From Nafulsella turpanensis ZLM-10 (GTDB lineage Bacteria; Bacteroidota; Bacteroidia; Cytophagales; Cyclobacteriaceae): a stretch of 60,533 bases of DNA. The position numbers were made by a program, and so were the translations under genes. The stretch is taken from positions 1-60,533 of the forward strand of contig NZ_ANNU01000041.1 in the NCBI RefSeq assembly GCF_000346615.1, written 5' to 3'. The notes under the pieces are model-generated. The model did no database searches. It was not told the origin of the DNA and saw only the letters and a list, made by a program, of their open reading frames with translations. Shown here in pieces: positions 23,789-31,235 of the stretch. Positions within the stretch are counted from its first letter, which is position 1. Each line of letters starts with the position of its first letter.

Positions 23789-23941
23789 TTATTGATTATT
23801 GTCGTTTAATTCTTTTAACCTTTTAGCTGTTGAACCATCAAAAAAGCCTTCAGGTGGTAATACTGTTACCCATTGGGTCTTGCTTTTCTTTTTCTTTTTG
23901 GGCTTCTCTTGATAATGTTCTATGTAATATTGCTTTGCCAT
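23789..23941 (-). CDS. Small basic phage protein
   Basis: The product is 50 aa. The N-terminus is MAKQYYIEHYQEKPKKKKKS, then TQWVTVLPPEGFFDGSTAKR and a short helix. Its ATG overlaps the stop of the preceding gene (TAATG), which argues that it is translated. The Lys-rich stretch suggests nucleic-acid binding. No family was recognised. Confidence 0.6.
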   Translation of the reverse strand: MAKQYYIEHYQEKPKKKKKSKTQWVTVLPPEGFFDGSTAKRLKELNDNNQ

Positions 23942-25089
23942 TATGCTGCTTTTTTCATTTGTACTTCCTGATTCATCAGCTTCTGTTCTTTGCGGTACCG
24001 GTCAACTGTTGCTGTACTCACTCCTGAAAGTTGACTGATTGCTTTTGTAGTTGCCTTTTTTCCTTCTGCCTGAAGTGTTGCAATAGCTTCTTCAATCCGC
24101 GGCTTTGTATTGCTTTTCTTTTTCCGTACTGCTCCTGAAAGCTTTCCGGATGCTGACCGCTTCTGATTCCGTGTAAGTGCAGGATTTACTTTTCCATGCC
24201 TGGTGACTGTCTGCACCTGCATCTTCCCTTCATGAAACTTTTCCAGCTCCTCATTAAATATTTCAGTCAGCTGCTTTTCGGTTAAAGAGTTTACTGAAAA
24301 AGTATCACCACCCACCAAAAAATCCAGCCTGATGGAAGCTTCATGCAAACTTTTTGCTGCACCGATTAAGATTTTCTTTTGTGCTATTATTCTAGCCACG
24401 CCATATTGCTTTTTGACCGGAATATTTTTGCACCTGAATTGCTCGATCACCTGCTGTGGTTCATCATACAGTTTAAATTCTTCCCCTTCCTCAAATTCCA
24501 GGGTTTGAGCTTCTATCTGCTTCACAGCCTGAGCGTATACATAGGTGTATTTACTATCTTTTGCAGGCTGCTGAATAGATTGTTCCACCTCCATTACCGC
24601 TTCAGTGGCCGTAAGGGTATAATCAGGGAAGTGATAATATGGAAGGGCATCAGGATTGTAATAAGCTTCCTGATCAGTTGAAAACACTACTGTATCACTT
24701 GATTCAGTTGTCTGGAAAGAAAAGTCCTGAGCAATTGCTTTGACCACATCCGCTTCTTCTCCTGCTGTGAAGTTATCTGCTAATAATAGTAGGCTGTAAC
24801 CAGTGCCGGAATGGTGCTTCCATGCTGCATATAGGCAGCTAATAGAAGAGAAGTCCAGGGCTTCAGATTGAGTTTCTGCATATACCAATCCTGGAAGGGC
24901 TTCCAGGTCAAAAGCTGGTATAAAGGATAATATTTGTTCTTTCTGTTCCAGGGTTTTGGCTTCCCTGTAAGCGGATATTTGCAGGCTGTAATGCTCCTGC
25001 TGAATGCTTCTAATTATTTCCTCAAAGCTTATCGCGGTGCTGAGGGTTAATGTTTTGTTGCTGTTCGAAAATACGGTTGTCTGTCTCAA
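23941..25089 (-). CDS. Early HTH protein, possibly replication-associated
   Basis: The product is 382 aa when begun at the TTG at 25089. An ATG at 25099 in another frame is joined to this frame by a single-base slip in a 7-A run, giving MKKLRQTTVF, so the true start may involve the A-run. The N-terminal 100 residues (FEEIIRSIQQEHYSLQISAYREAKTL) weakly recall the VirE_N/BT4734-like domain of Bacteroidota primase-like proteins. The C-terminal 80 are basic with a resolvase-type HTH (ATTKAISQLSGVSTATVDRYR). It is the first leftward early gene after the integrase operon. A replication-initiation or control role is an inference. Confidence 0.55.
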   Translation of the reverse strand: MRQTTVFSNSNKTLTLSTAISFEEIIRSIQQEHYSLQISAYREAKTLEQKEQILSFIPAFDLEALPGLVYAETQSEALDFSSISCLYAAWKHHSGTGYSLLLLADNFTAGEEADVVKAIAQDFSFQTTESSDTVVFSTDQEAYYNPDALPYYHFPDYTLTATEAVMEVEQSIQQPAKDSKYTYVYAQAVKQIEAQTLEFEEGEEFKLYDEPQQVIEQFRCKNIPVKKQYGVARIIAQKKILIGAAKSLHEASIRLDFLVGGDTFSVNSLTEKQLTEIFNEELEKFHEGKMQVQTVTRHGKVNPALTRNQKRSASGKLSGAVRKKKSNTKPRIEEAIATLQAEGKKATTKAISQLSGVSTATVDRYRKEQKLMNQEVQMKKAA

Positions 25090-25184
25090 TTTTTTTCATA
25101 TTTGCTTTACGTTCCTTATGTTGTGTCTCTGTTTTTAAAAAGAGTGTGAAGCAAGGGAGAGACAAAACCCTCACCCCACACATT

Positions 25185-25195
25185 AATAAATAGTC
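25185..25195 (-). promoter_or_regulatory. Early-gene motif, copy 3 (AATAAATAGTC)
   Basis: There is one difference from TATAAATAGTC. It lies about 90-100 nt upstream of the start of the 382-aa gene. Confidence 0.4.
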
Positions 25196-25369
25196 AGCTA
25201 TTTTCTTTTTTTCGCCTTCTACTCAATTTTATTTTTTCAGTTGAAGGAATGAACCTTCTACATATAAGACCTGAGAATTTGCAATAAGGTTGAGGTAGGT
25301 GAAAAAATAATTGATCTTTTTTTAAACCTTTTTATAAGTGCTTAGTTTGCAGGCTTTTGCTAAATAAAA

Positions 25370-25390
25370 AACCACCCTTGTGAGGTGGTT
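25370..25390 (-). terminator. Terminator of the integrase operon
   Basis: AACCACC and GGTGGTT pair. Read leftward it is followed by TTTTTATTTA. It ends the int plus 32-aa gene transcript. Confidence 0.8.
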
Positions 25391-25396
25391 ATTAAC

Positions 25397-25495
25397 TTAT
25401 TTTTCATTCAACTCTTTATAGCCCCGCCATATCTCATATATCCCATAGAGTGAACCTGAGATAAAAATTATACTGAATAAAAGTAATGGTTCCAT
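25397..25495 (-). CDS. Very small membrane protein downstream of integrase
   Basis: The product is 32 aa: one hydrophobic helix (MEPLLLFSIIFISGSLYGIY) with a charged tail EIWRGYKELNEK. It starts 15 nt after the integrase stop and ends at a terminator, so it shares the integrase transcript and is probably made in the lysogen. A role such as superinfection exclusion is only a guess. Confidence 0.5.
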   Translation of the reverse strand: MEPLLLFSIIFISGSLYGIYEIWRGYKELNEK

Positions 25496-25509
25496 GTATT
25501 CCGATTTTA

Positions 25510-26943
25510 TTAAACAGTCGCTGCCTGCTTTTCTCTTACCTTCCTTAAAATATCTTCTTGTGTATTTGCTACATACTTCCTTAGTTCTGTATTTGTTTTG
25601 CTCCCTAGCATTTGAAGAATATCACGTTCGCTATATCCAGCTTGCCACATTCGGGTGCAAAATCCCCTTCTGTTTGAATGGCTTGTCATTAGTTTATGTT
25701 TCATGTGGTGCTCAACGAACTCTTCAGCCAATTTGTACCTAACAATTTTAATAGGCTTCTGATGGATATCATTTTTCACATAAAGTGCTTCCAGTATGAG
25801 CTTAATATTTTCATTATACTTCTGTTCAGCAGCAATACCCAGATTATAATTATACTTCTCTAGTATCTCAGTAATACGGCTATCTAACTCCAAGGGTACC
25901 AGATAATTCCCTTTCGTTTTTATTGTCTTACCGGTCATGATACCGTTTTCAATTTTCCAGTTACTAGCGTTTACATCTGAATATCTCAGGCCGGTTAGAT
26001 TCTGAAATACACATAAATCAATAAATTTTACTTCATGTGGCTTCACCTTATCCCGATAAGCCCACAATAGGTTTAATTCCTTTTCATCCAGGTAAACAAT
26101 TTCCTTTTCTTCCTTAGTTACTTTGTATTTCTTATAGTGCTTTGTTACTTCTACCCCATGTACGTCCTGCACCCAGTTTAAGAAGTTCTGAAGCCTTTTT
26201 ATAGCTGTGCCGAAGGTGTTGTTGTAATAATCATGCTCGCTGTTATACATCAGGTATTTAGCGTATTTCTGATAGAAGTCAGTATCGAAAATCTTAAAGC
26301 TGTATGGCGTGTTAGTTTTTTCATGAAACCCGATCAAATTATTTACCCAGGATTGTATATTTTGTACGCCCCGCTTTTTTGAGTGTATAAACTTGCTGGG
26401 GAATTTATTCAGCAAGTCCAGGTACTGAGTTTTTTCCGCATTAGTAGCATAGAAACCAGACTTAGCAAACTTTTCCCTTTGTGCTAATAATTCATTCAGG
26501 CGTTGCTGTACTTCTTCAATCTCCTTATCTAGATTCCTTACCTTATACAGCATCACCTTCGTCACATCCTCAGTGACCATTTCCTTAATCTCTGCCTTTT
26601 GCTTCTTCCAACCCTCAGTATGATACTGGCTTTCCACCTTCACTTCAATGAAGCGTTCAGCCACCAATTCCTTTATATTCTGATAGGTAGGATCATTATG
26701 CTTCTCAGCTAAATCTTCGATCACAGTCTGATAGCTCCGCAGGATGTTGTTTGTCTCAGCTGCATTCTTAACTGAATTTTTAACCATGCCCTTTTTGTCA
26801 TCAAAATCTGAAGGTCTTATTTTAAGGCCGGTGCTGAATCCATTGGTTTTACCATCGTAATTGTACCGGATGTTCAGTGGTGCCAAGCCTTCTTTATTAG
26901 TTCGGGCTTTCAGCAGATAAGGTTTTGTGGAAAATTTGGCCAT
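25510..26943 (-). CDS. int: Tyrosine integrase of element 1
   Basis: The product is 477 aa from the ATG at 26943 (MAKFSTKPYLL). An upstream in-frame TTG is less likely. The N-terminal arm-binding domain is followed by a coiled insertion (about 110-165), the SAM-like core-binding domain and the catalytic domain. Catalytic residues are R320 (LTGLRYSDV), K344 (KTKGNYLVPL), H422 and R425 (TSHSNRR), and Y457 (LRKYV). The usual second His in the LGH motif is Ser here (LGSKTN, S448). The gene sits 125 nt from the right core and is flanked by GTATACGATTTT repeats, the standard att-int arrangement. Confidence 0.92.
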   Translation of the reverse strand: MAKFSTKPYLLKARTNKEGLAPLNIRYNYDGKTNGFSTGLKIRPSDFDDKKGMVKNSVKNAAETNNILRSYQTVIEDLAEKHNDPTYQNIKELVAERFIEVKVESQYHTEGWKKQKAEIKEMVTEDVTKVMLYKVRNLDKEIEEVQQRLNELLAQREKFAKSGFYATNAEKTQYLDLLNKFPSKFIHSKKRGVQNIQSWVNNLIGFHEKTNTPYSFKIFDTDFYQKYAKYLMYNSEHDYYNNTFGTAIKRLQNFLNWVQDVHGVEVTKHYKKYKVTKEEKEIVYLDEKELNLLWAYRDKVKPHEVKFIDLCVFQNLTGLRYSDVNASNWKIENGIMTGKTIKTKGNYLVPLELDSRITEILEKYNYNLGIAAEQKYNENIKLILEALYVKNDIHQKPIKIVRYKLAEEFVEHHMKHKLMTSHSNRRGFCTRMWQAGYSERDILQMLGSKTNTELRKYVANTQEDILRKVREKQAATV

Positions 26944-26979
26944 AGAGGTTAAATACAAATGTTTCCCAAAGGTAAAAAT

Positions 26980-27013
26980 GTATACGATTTTATCCTATTT
27001 TGTATACGAATTT
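26980..27013. repeat. Right arm-type sites of element 1
   Basis: GTATACGATTTT (26980-26991) and GTATACGAATTT (27002-27013) lie between int and the core at 27068. They match the four copies near attL. Confidence 0.6.
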
Positions 27014-27067
27014 ATTTTCTAAACCTCATTTAAAGCAAATATAATGGGTTTATTGGTGGGTATGTAA

Positions 27068-27082
27068 TCCTGATGGGATCAC
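27068..27082 (+). other. Shared att core between the two elements
   Basis: TCCTGATGGGATCAC is identical to the core in the tRNA. It is attR of element 1 and attL of element 2. The rest of the tRNA is absent here. Confidence 0.9.
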
Positions 27083-27085
27083 AAA

Positions 27086-27120
27086 AACCCGCTTAATTTA
27101 CGAATTAGGCGGGTTTTTTA
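27086..27120 (+). terminator. Terminator beside the middle att core
   Basis: AACCCGCTTAATT and AATTAGGCGGGTT pair (13 bp with a mismatch), then TTTTT. It is similar to the host terminator at 58426-58460, showing that these elements carry a tRNA terminator next to the core. Confidence 0.85.
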
Positions 27121-27124
27121 TTTT

Positions 27125-27148
27125 ATGTGCTCGAAAAATGTGCTCAAA
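27125..27148 (+). repeat. Left arm-type repeat of element 2
   Basis: This is a 24-bp sequence holding two copies of ATGTGCTC, identical to 58273-58296 at the other end of element 2. An inverted GAGCACAT copy lies at 58215-58222. Being present only at the two ends of element 2, it is a likely integrase arm site. Confidence 0.65.
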
Positions 27149-27178
27149 GTAGCTTGTTTGATACCTAATCAGTTTACA

Positions 27179-27232
27179 AATATACGCACACCCTCCACTA
27201 GGCTCCGGTAGTCACCAATATACGCACACCCT
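27179..27232 (+). repeat. Paired 16-bp direct repeats near the left end of element 2
   Basis: AATATACGCACACCCT occurs at 27179-27194 and 27217-27232. The sequence between them (about 27200-27219, GGCTCCGGTAGTCACC) resembles 58382-58401 at the right end. They are possible recombination-directionality or integrase sites. Confidence 0.5.
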
Positions 27233-27560
27233 GCATCAGTAAATATGGAACCTGAAAGCCGGTAAATAAAAAACCAGCCTGATCAGCTGGTTCTCTTTAT
27301 TCTTTTAGTTGTTCCATTTAACTATTAGTCCTACTCCCTTACTTTCTGAAGTCCCTTTTCTCCAGTGGGTCTCATAGCCTTCAATTCATTGTAAGGTGGA
27401 CATCATAAACCTTCTGACGGAAACATTTCAAGCAATTTGCTACTTTCGAAATATTAAGAAGCTAATGATTTTGTTCCGGCTGTGCCTTCTCTTATTTCGG
27501 TTCCTCTTTCCTTATCAGCTGGAGGAACCTTACCTCTTCTGTGGTTAAATATTCTTTTGT
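27233..27560. other. Left-end spacer of element 2
   Basis: About 330 bp holds a weak hairpin (AACCAGC...GCTGGTT near 27270-27292). No convincing ORF is present. Confidence 0.4.
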
Positions 27561-27884
27561 TCATTTTCGTTTCTTTTTGAAAAACCGATCTAACTTTTCA
27601 CCATCCTTAGCGTGTAAATCCCATAGAATAAGGTTTACCGCTTCGTAAGGGATCAGAATCTTATCTTCATCTGATTCTCGAACTCCCTCAAAGCCAGTGA
27701 AATACTTTTTGGCCTTTGTGCTGTATTCCTCCAGTTGAATAGCCGCTTCTTCTGTTACATCTCCCTTTATTAAATAAATATCCATAAGGTACATTAAAAG
27801 AATTCGTGCAGCCTGTTTCCGCTGGAGTTCTTCAATCTTTTGGTAGATGTCTTCTTCTTCCGAAATTAATTCTCTTTCCTTCAT
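27561..27884 (-). CDS. Phage hypothetical, homologue of 676-960
   Basis: The product is 107 aa. The C-terminal motif GVRESDEDKILIPYEAVNLIL matches the element-1 protein at 676-960, and both have a Leu/Tyr-rich helix before a YxxKG-type turn. The tail is basic (KLDRFFKKKRK). The gene sits at the same place relative to the left att site in both elements. A 31-bp sequence upstream (27911-27941) is nearly repeated upstream of 54511-54825, suggesting shared control. The function is unknown. Confidence 0.65.
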   Translation of the reverse strand: MKERELISEEEDIYQKIEELQRKQAARILLMYLMDIYLIKGDVTEEAAIQLEEYSTKAKKYFTGFEGVRESDEDKILIPYEAVNLILWDLHAKDGEKLDRFFKKKRK

Positions 27885-27910
27885 ATTTAATAAATTGTTT
27901 AAAACTTCAA

Positions 27911-27941
27911 TAGTATACGGTCAGCATATAAGTTTTATAAC
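27911..27941 (-). promoter_or_regulatory. 31-bp upstream element, copy 1
   Basis: It matches 54888-54918 at 27 of 31 positions. It starts TAGTATACG and ends GTTTTATAAC. Both copies lie 27-63 nt upstream of a minus-strand gene, one near each end of element 2. Confidence 0.55.
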
Positions 27942-28002
27942 AAATTAGGTCACTTTTCTAGCCATTTAATGACTTTTATCTGTTTAAACTTTATCTGAAG
28001 GT

Positions 28003-28366
28003 TTAGACCACTTCCTCTCCCAGAGGATTATAACTCCACAATTTCAGGCTCCAGAACTGGTTTTCTTTACCGGTGATTAATGTATTTTCCACGTTTAGTT
28101 CCTCGGCCCCTGAAATGATGATGTCCAAAGCCAGTACAAGGTGATTCAGGTGAAGAATTGCTTGGTAGGGGTTGGTGCTTTAATCATGTTCTTCAGGTTA
28201 AAGGGGATTTAATTTCTTTTTGCAGTTCATTGATGTTACTTATATCTTCTTTTTAGCTAAAGACCATCTGAAATTCTTCATCATCTACAGGAGTACGGAA
28301 GTCTGAGTCAACTTCTTCATTTTATTTGCTACTGATTGTTCTTTGGTTGAGTAGTTCGTTTTTCAT
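28003..28366 (-). pseudogene. Decayed phage gene
   Basis: Starting at ATG 28366 the frame reads MKNELLNQRTISSK, a stop, then VDSDFRTPVDDEEFQMVFS, a stop, then a shift of frame. It ends in a clearly coding-like stretch LNHLVLALDIIISGAEEL...NPLGEEVV before TAA at 28003. At least two in-frame stops and one frameshift are present. The original function is unknown. It belongs to the decayed left end of element 2. Confidence 0.65.
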
Positions 28367-28671
28367 TGTTCTTTGTGAGTGAGAAAACAAATGTAGAAGA
28401 AGGAAACCAGCTCAAAAAATCAATAAATTCGATTTACTAACTACTTCATTTTATGGTTGTTAAATTCCCACAACCCCAGTTGTTACAAAATGAACCCTAC
28501 TATGAAATGAAGGAATGGAGGGTTTTTCTGATTCTTAATTAAAGTGGTGGATTAACCAGATGGAAAAGGAGACAAAACAACAATTGAATAGTATAAAATC
28601 TTACACTTTCACCCTAAAATTCATTAAAAGCGGTGTGCTCTCTGGAAACGGTTGTTAAAAAATGAACCCAT
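28367..28671. other. Non-coding remnant sequence
   Basis: About 300 bp with no open frame. It lies between two pseudogenes and probably derives from the same lost phage module. Confidence 0.4.
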
Positions 28672-28679
28672 CGTTTATT
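28672..28679 (+). promoter_or_regulatory. CGTTTATT motif before the u-spanin pseudogene
   Basis: CATCGTTTATTCAGG is placed exactly as at 1317-1324 before the intact gene. It is the only copy in element 2. Confidence 0.55.
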
Positions 28680-28685
28680 CAGGAT

Positions 28686-28920
28686 TTGAAAGTATATTAT
28701 GTAGCTGTGGCATTAATCATTTTAAACAGCTGTAAGGATTCAAAGGCAGTTTCTTTCCATCCCTTTCTCTGAAGGAATAAAGTTAACAGAGAGGGTGAAC
28801 TAATTTAAAACATATTGTTCAACGGTGGTTGATTAAACGGATCTGAATCAACTATTAAACGGAAAGCCTGAAACCACCCCTGATAAAAAGATCGGCATTT
28901 GCATTACCGGCAACTGAAAG
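28686..28920 (+). pseudogene. u-spanin pseudogene
   Basis: From TTG 28686 the reading is LKVYYVAVALIILNSC KDSKAV, then a stop after 28 codons. It aligns with MKQLILITLSAIIFSGC KVSKPI of the intact u-spanin, including the lipobox. Further DNA similarity continues to about 28920 (for example the segment around ACGG...GATAAAAAGA, matching 1503-1545), but the frame is broken. The C-terminal membrane part is lost. Confidence 0.65.
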
Positions 28921-28941
28921 CTCCTCTCTGCCCTGAAGCTT

Positions 28942-29057
28942 TTAACTTACCTGTAAAGCTTTAACTAAAGCAAAAGCAAGATCATACGCTTCTGAACATT
29001 TCCCCTTCTGTTCAAAACATTGTATTGTTTCCTTTTTACTCGTATTTGAATAGACTT
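28942..29057 (-). pseudogene. Remnant of a small phage gene
   Basis: The frame reads NTSKKETIQCFEQKGKCSEA then YDLAFALVKALQVS and stop. It has no proper start codon. The helical pattern and end (ALQVS) faintly resemble the 47-aa protein at 22137-22280 (VEAFQVQ). Confidence 0.35.
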
Positions 29058-29094
29058 ATCAAAATTGTACCTGCTTTGGTTTATTTTGTTCAAA

Positions 29095-29200
29095 AAACAT
29101 CAGAAAACTTTCCGTGTGGTTTCCCTTAAATTGGGTAGGAAGCCTAACCCTCCCGCCCTACGCAGAATAACCCATCAGAGGGATTAGGACAGAATAAAAG
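29095..29200 (+). repeat. Decayed copy of the region upstream of terS
   Basis: It shares long identical blocks with 20145-20240 of element 1, such as GTGGTTTCCCTTAAA and AAGCCTAACCCTCCC. The CGTTTATT motif position has decayed to AATAACCCAT. This shows that element 2 once had the terminase-side region of the same phage family. Confidence 0.65.
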
Positions 29201-29259
29201 GATTAACAGAAGAAATTATTATATTGGAATCCATTTACTCTTCTCACTAAAACTTTTTT

Positions 29260-29985
29260 ATGGGCTTCTTCGACTTCTTGAAAAGGAAACAACTTGCAGA
29301 CTATTATGACCAGCCATTGATTTTCAATGTTGATCATGTTTTCCGGAAAAACCTTAGTGAAGTAGAAAAGGGTGATTATGTAAAACTGTGGACTAAGCCA
29401 GAAATGGATAGAATACTGATATATGGATCCGGTTCAGTGGGCGGTGATGGTAAGATTGGTGATGTGCCAAACAAATACGTGAGAGTTTTTCAAAAGCACT
29501 TGCTTTCTGCACAAAACATAGTGGACATTCATGGATTCAGCCCATCAAATTATGATGCAAAAGTAATAGAAGTTTCCCCTACTCATTGCCAACTACTTGT
29601 CACCCTTCATTCACCTGAAGCAATAAAGCAAAGGGTTGAGTCATTCAATAAGGAACAACAGGAAAAGCTGAAGGATGAATTTAGCAAGAAGTACAAAATG
29701 AAGAAGCCGGTTGAAATAAGGTTTAACCAAGCAGATCTTCGCCATGTAGACCTTCATGAACTTCAGGTTAAAATCTTTGATAAGGAATTCTATTTAAACC
29801 GTGGGGGTGTTTTAATTCAACTGGTAGACCAGAACAATAATATAATCACTGATGCTTCTTCACAAGGCTCCACAATTATCCGGGTAATAAAAGGGTACTA
29901 CAATGGTCAGCAAATGGAAATAACTGAAATGAATAAGACAGCACATGGGATAAAAGTAAAAATTGGCCCAAAGCAGGAGTCGTAA
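29260..29985 (+). CDS. HIRAN-like hypothetical protein
   Basis: The product is 241 aa. After MGFFDFLKRK the region 35-115 (GDYVKLWTKPEMD, YGSGSVGGDGKIGDVPNKYV, HLLSAQNI, YDAKVIEVS) recalls the HIRAN fold found in DNA-repair and defence proteins, where 'G.IG.VP' marks the core. A Lys/Glu-rich helix follows, then a beta-rich C-terminus. It is the first intact cargo gene, starting where the phage remnants end. The HIRAN match is by pattern only. Confidence 0.45.
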   Translation: MGFFDFLKRKQLADYYDQPLIFNVDHVFRKNLSEVEKGDYVKLWTKPEMDRILIYGSGSVGGDGKIGDVPNKYVRVFQKHLLSAQNIVDIHGFSPSNYDAKVIEVSPTHCQLLVTLHSPEAIKQRVESFNKEQQEKLKDEFSKKYKMKKPVEIRFNQADLRHVDLHELQVKIFDKEFYLNRGGVLIQLVDQNNNIITDASSQGSTIIRVIKGYYNGQQMEITEMNKTAHGIKVKIGPKQES

Positions 29986-30113
29986 CCTTATAAAGGGCCA
30001 CTCCTCAAAGAATTTATTACAACAGGAGAAGATTAATTTCTACCTATTCTCCTAACATTTAAATGTAATTAAATTTTAACAATGATAGTAGCGGAAGGAA
30101 ACTCCCACATTGT

Positions 30114-30626
30114 ATGAAGAAAACACTTAAAACTTTTAGTTATCACCAGCCTTCAGGGCCTAATTCTATGCCCCAGAACGTCCTCGCCCGGCAATTCATG
30201 TTTCCGTATATTTATGAAGATGATGACTTTCTTTGGGATATTTATACTGAGGGTAAGGAGGAGGACGAGCTTTTTGACTTCGGCCTTCCTCCAGAATTTA
30301 TTGGGAACCAAATTAAATTGTCGGAAATAAACTTACAGGAATATATGCCTCACCTAAAGATAAGCCATCTTGAGCACCAGTTGGAAGAGCTTTCTGTTGA
30401 ACAGTTTTTTAATCTTGGGAAATTTGTGGTGGCTAAATTCGCAAAAGAAATACAAGAAAGAAGATACCTTACCGGTTTAAGAATTGTGCGATACACTCAT
30501 AAAAGAACATTTCAACCTTATTTCCGCTTCGATCTGTTCTTTTGTAATGAACCTGAAAAAAGGCAGCTTAATTCGGGCTACAGTGGAGAAAATACAATGT
30601 TCTGGCACCTCAATATGTTGTGGTGA
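30114..30626 (+). CDS. Hypothetical protein
   Basis: The product is 170 aa (MKKTLKTFSYHQPSGPNSMP). It is acidic in the first half (YEDDDFLWDIYTEGKEEDELFDF), with a helix VEQFFNLGKFVVAKFAKEIQ and an aromatic C-terminus. No domain was recognised. It is 128 nt downstream of the HIRAN-like gene on the same strand. The 220-bp repeat begins shortly after its stop. Confidence 0.5.
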   Translation: MKKTLKTFSYHQPSGPNSMPQNVLARQFMFPYIYEDDDFLWDIYTEGKEEDELFDFGLPPEFIGNQIKLSEINLQEYMPHLKISHLEHQLEELSVEQFFNLGKFVVAKFAKEIQERRYLTGLRIVRYTHKRTFQPYFRFDLFFCNEPEKRQLNSGYSGENTMFWHLNMLW

Positions 30627-30660
30627 TATTCCGCCCCGGGCCTCCCCCTCCCCGGAAAGC

Positions 30661-30876
30661 GGTATCCCCCCCTCCCCCGCCTTTCATAAAAATACGGAAA
30701 AAGAAGGGGGCACCCTGTGTTTAAGGTACTCCGTGAAAAAGTTTTTCCAAAAAATTAAGCCCCAAATTTCCCAAACTCGACCAAAATCATTGAATCGAGG
30801 CATTAGAGCAACTTTATCTAAAATATGCAACACAATTTATAGGTACCATAATCACCTGTTATAGGTACCACTAAGA
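30661..30876 (+). repeat. 220-bp direct repeat, left copy
   Basis: It is similar over its whole length to 42232-42447, starting with a C-rich block (GGTATCCCCCCCTCCCCCG) and ending in paired TTATAGGTACC copies (30837-30847 and 30859-30869, 22 nt apart). The pair in the other copy is TTATATGTACC, with the same 22-nt spacing. The repeats bracket the cassette block. Confidence 0.75.
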
Positions 30877-31235
30877 GGATTTATTGACTCAATTAGGACC
30901 TCCTCAACATCTCTTCCTTTAAATTTTCTTAACTGAGCTAGGAGCCAAAAAACAGTTCTCTACGCTACCTAGACACGCCTTTTCAACTCAAGTAAGTTGA
31001 AGTAGAGCTGAATAAAGCTATTCTTGGTTCTGTATGACTCGACAGCGGTATCGCCCTTCTCGTCGAATACAGTAAAGACCAAAAAGGACCTCAAAAAACC
31101 AAACTTTGCGAGGTCAGTTGGATTTCAACTCCAAAAGACCTATGTTACTTAACAAAAAGTACTTCCTTCATACGTGAAACAATGGATAGCTGGCTTTCTC
31201 ACCTAATACTATGCAAGTAAGCAAAACAAGACAAA
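30877..31235 (+). other. Structured non-coding region before the first cassette
   Basis: About 360 bp without ORF. An imperfect hairpin with a 3-nt bulge runs from CTGTATGACTCGAC (31036-31049) to GTCGAATACAG (31062-31072). Another pairs GGACCTC with GAGGTC (around 31085-31117). It may be a degraded attC or an ncRNA. Confidence 0.4.

Larger units (their letters stand above)
67..27082. mobile_element. Element 1: siphovirus-type prophage in tRNA-Arg
   Basis: This is about 27 kb bounded by two copies of the core TCCTGATGGGATCAC (67-81 and 27068-27082). The left copy forms the 3' end of tRNA-Arg. It holds an integrase at the right end, early genes, small and large terminase, portal, prohead protease, HK97-type capsid, head-tail connectors, tail tube, tape measure, fibre and a lysis cassette, so it has the full parts list of a temperate siphovirus. 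No sheath or baseplate genes are seen. No CI-like repressor and no standard replicative helicase or primase were recognised, so either those genes are divergent or the phage relies on host replication. No virion gene is visibly broken. Confidence 0.9.

Noticed and set aside
30484-30864. ORF with a GIPPSPAFHKN-type peptide that recurs at 42193-42390
   Set aside because: The similarity comes from the 220-bp non-coding repeat being open in one frame. There is no start context or fold, and it overlaps the better gene at 30114-30626.
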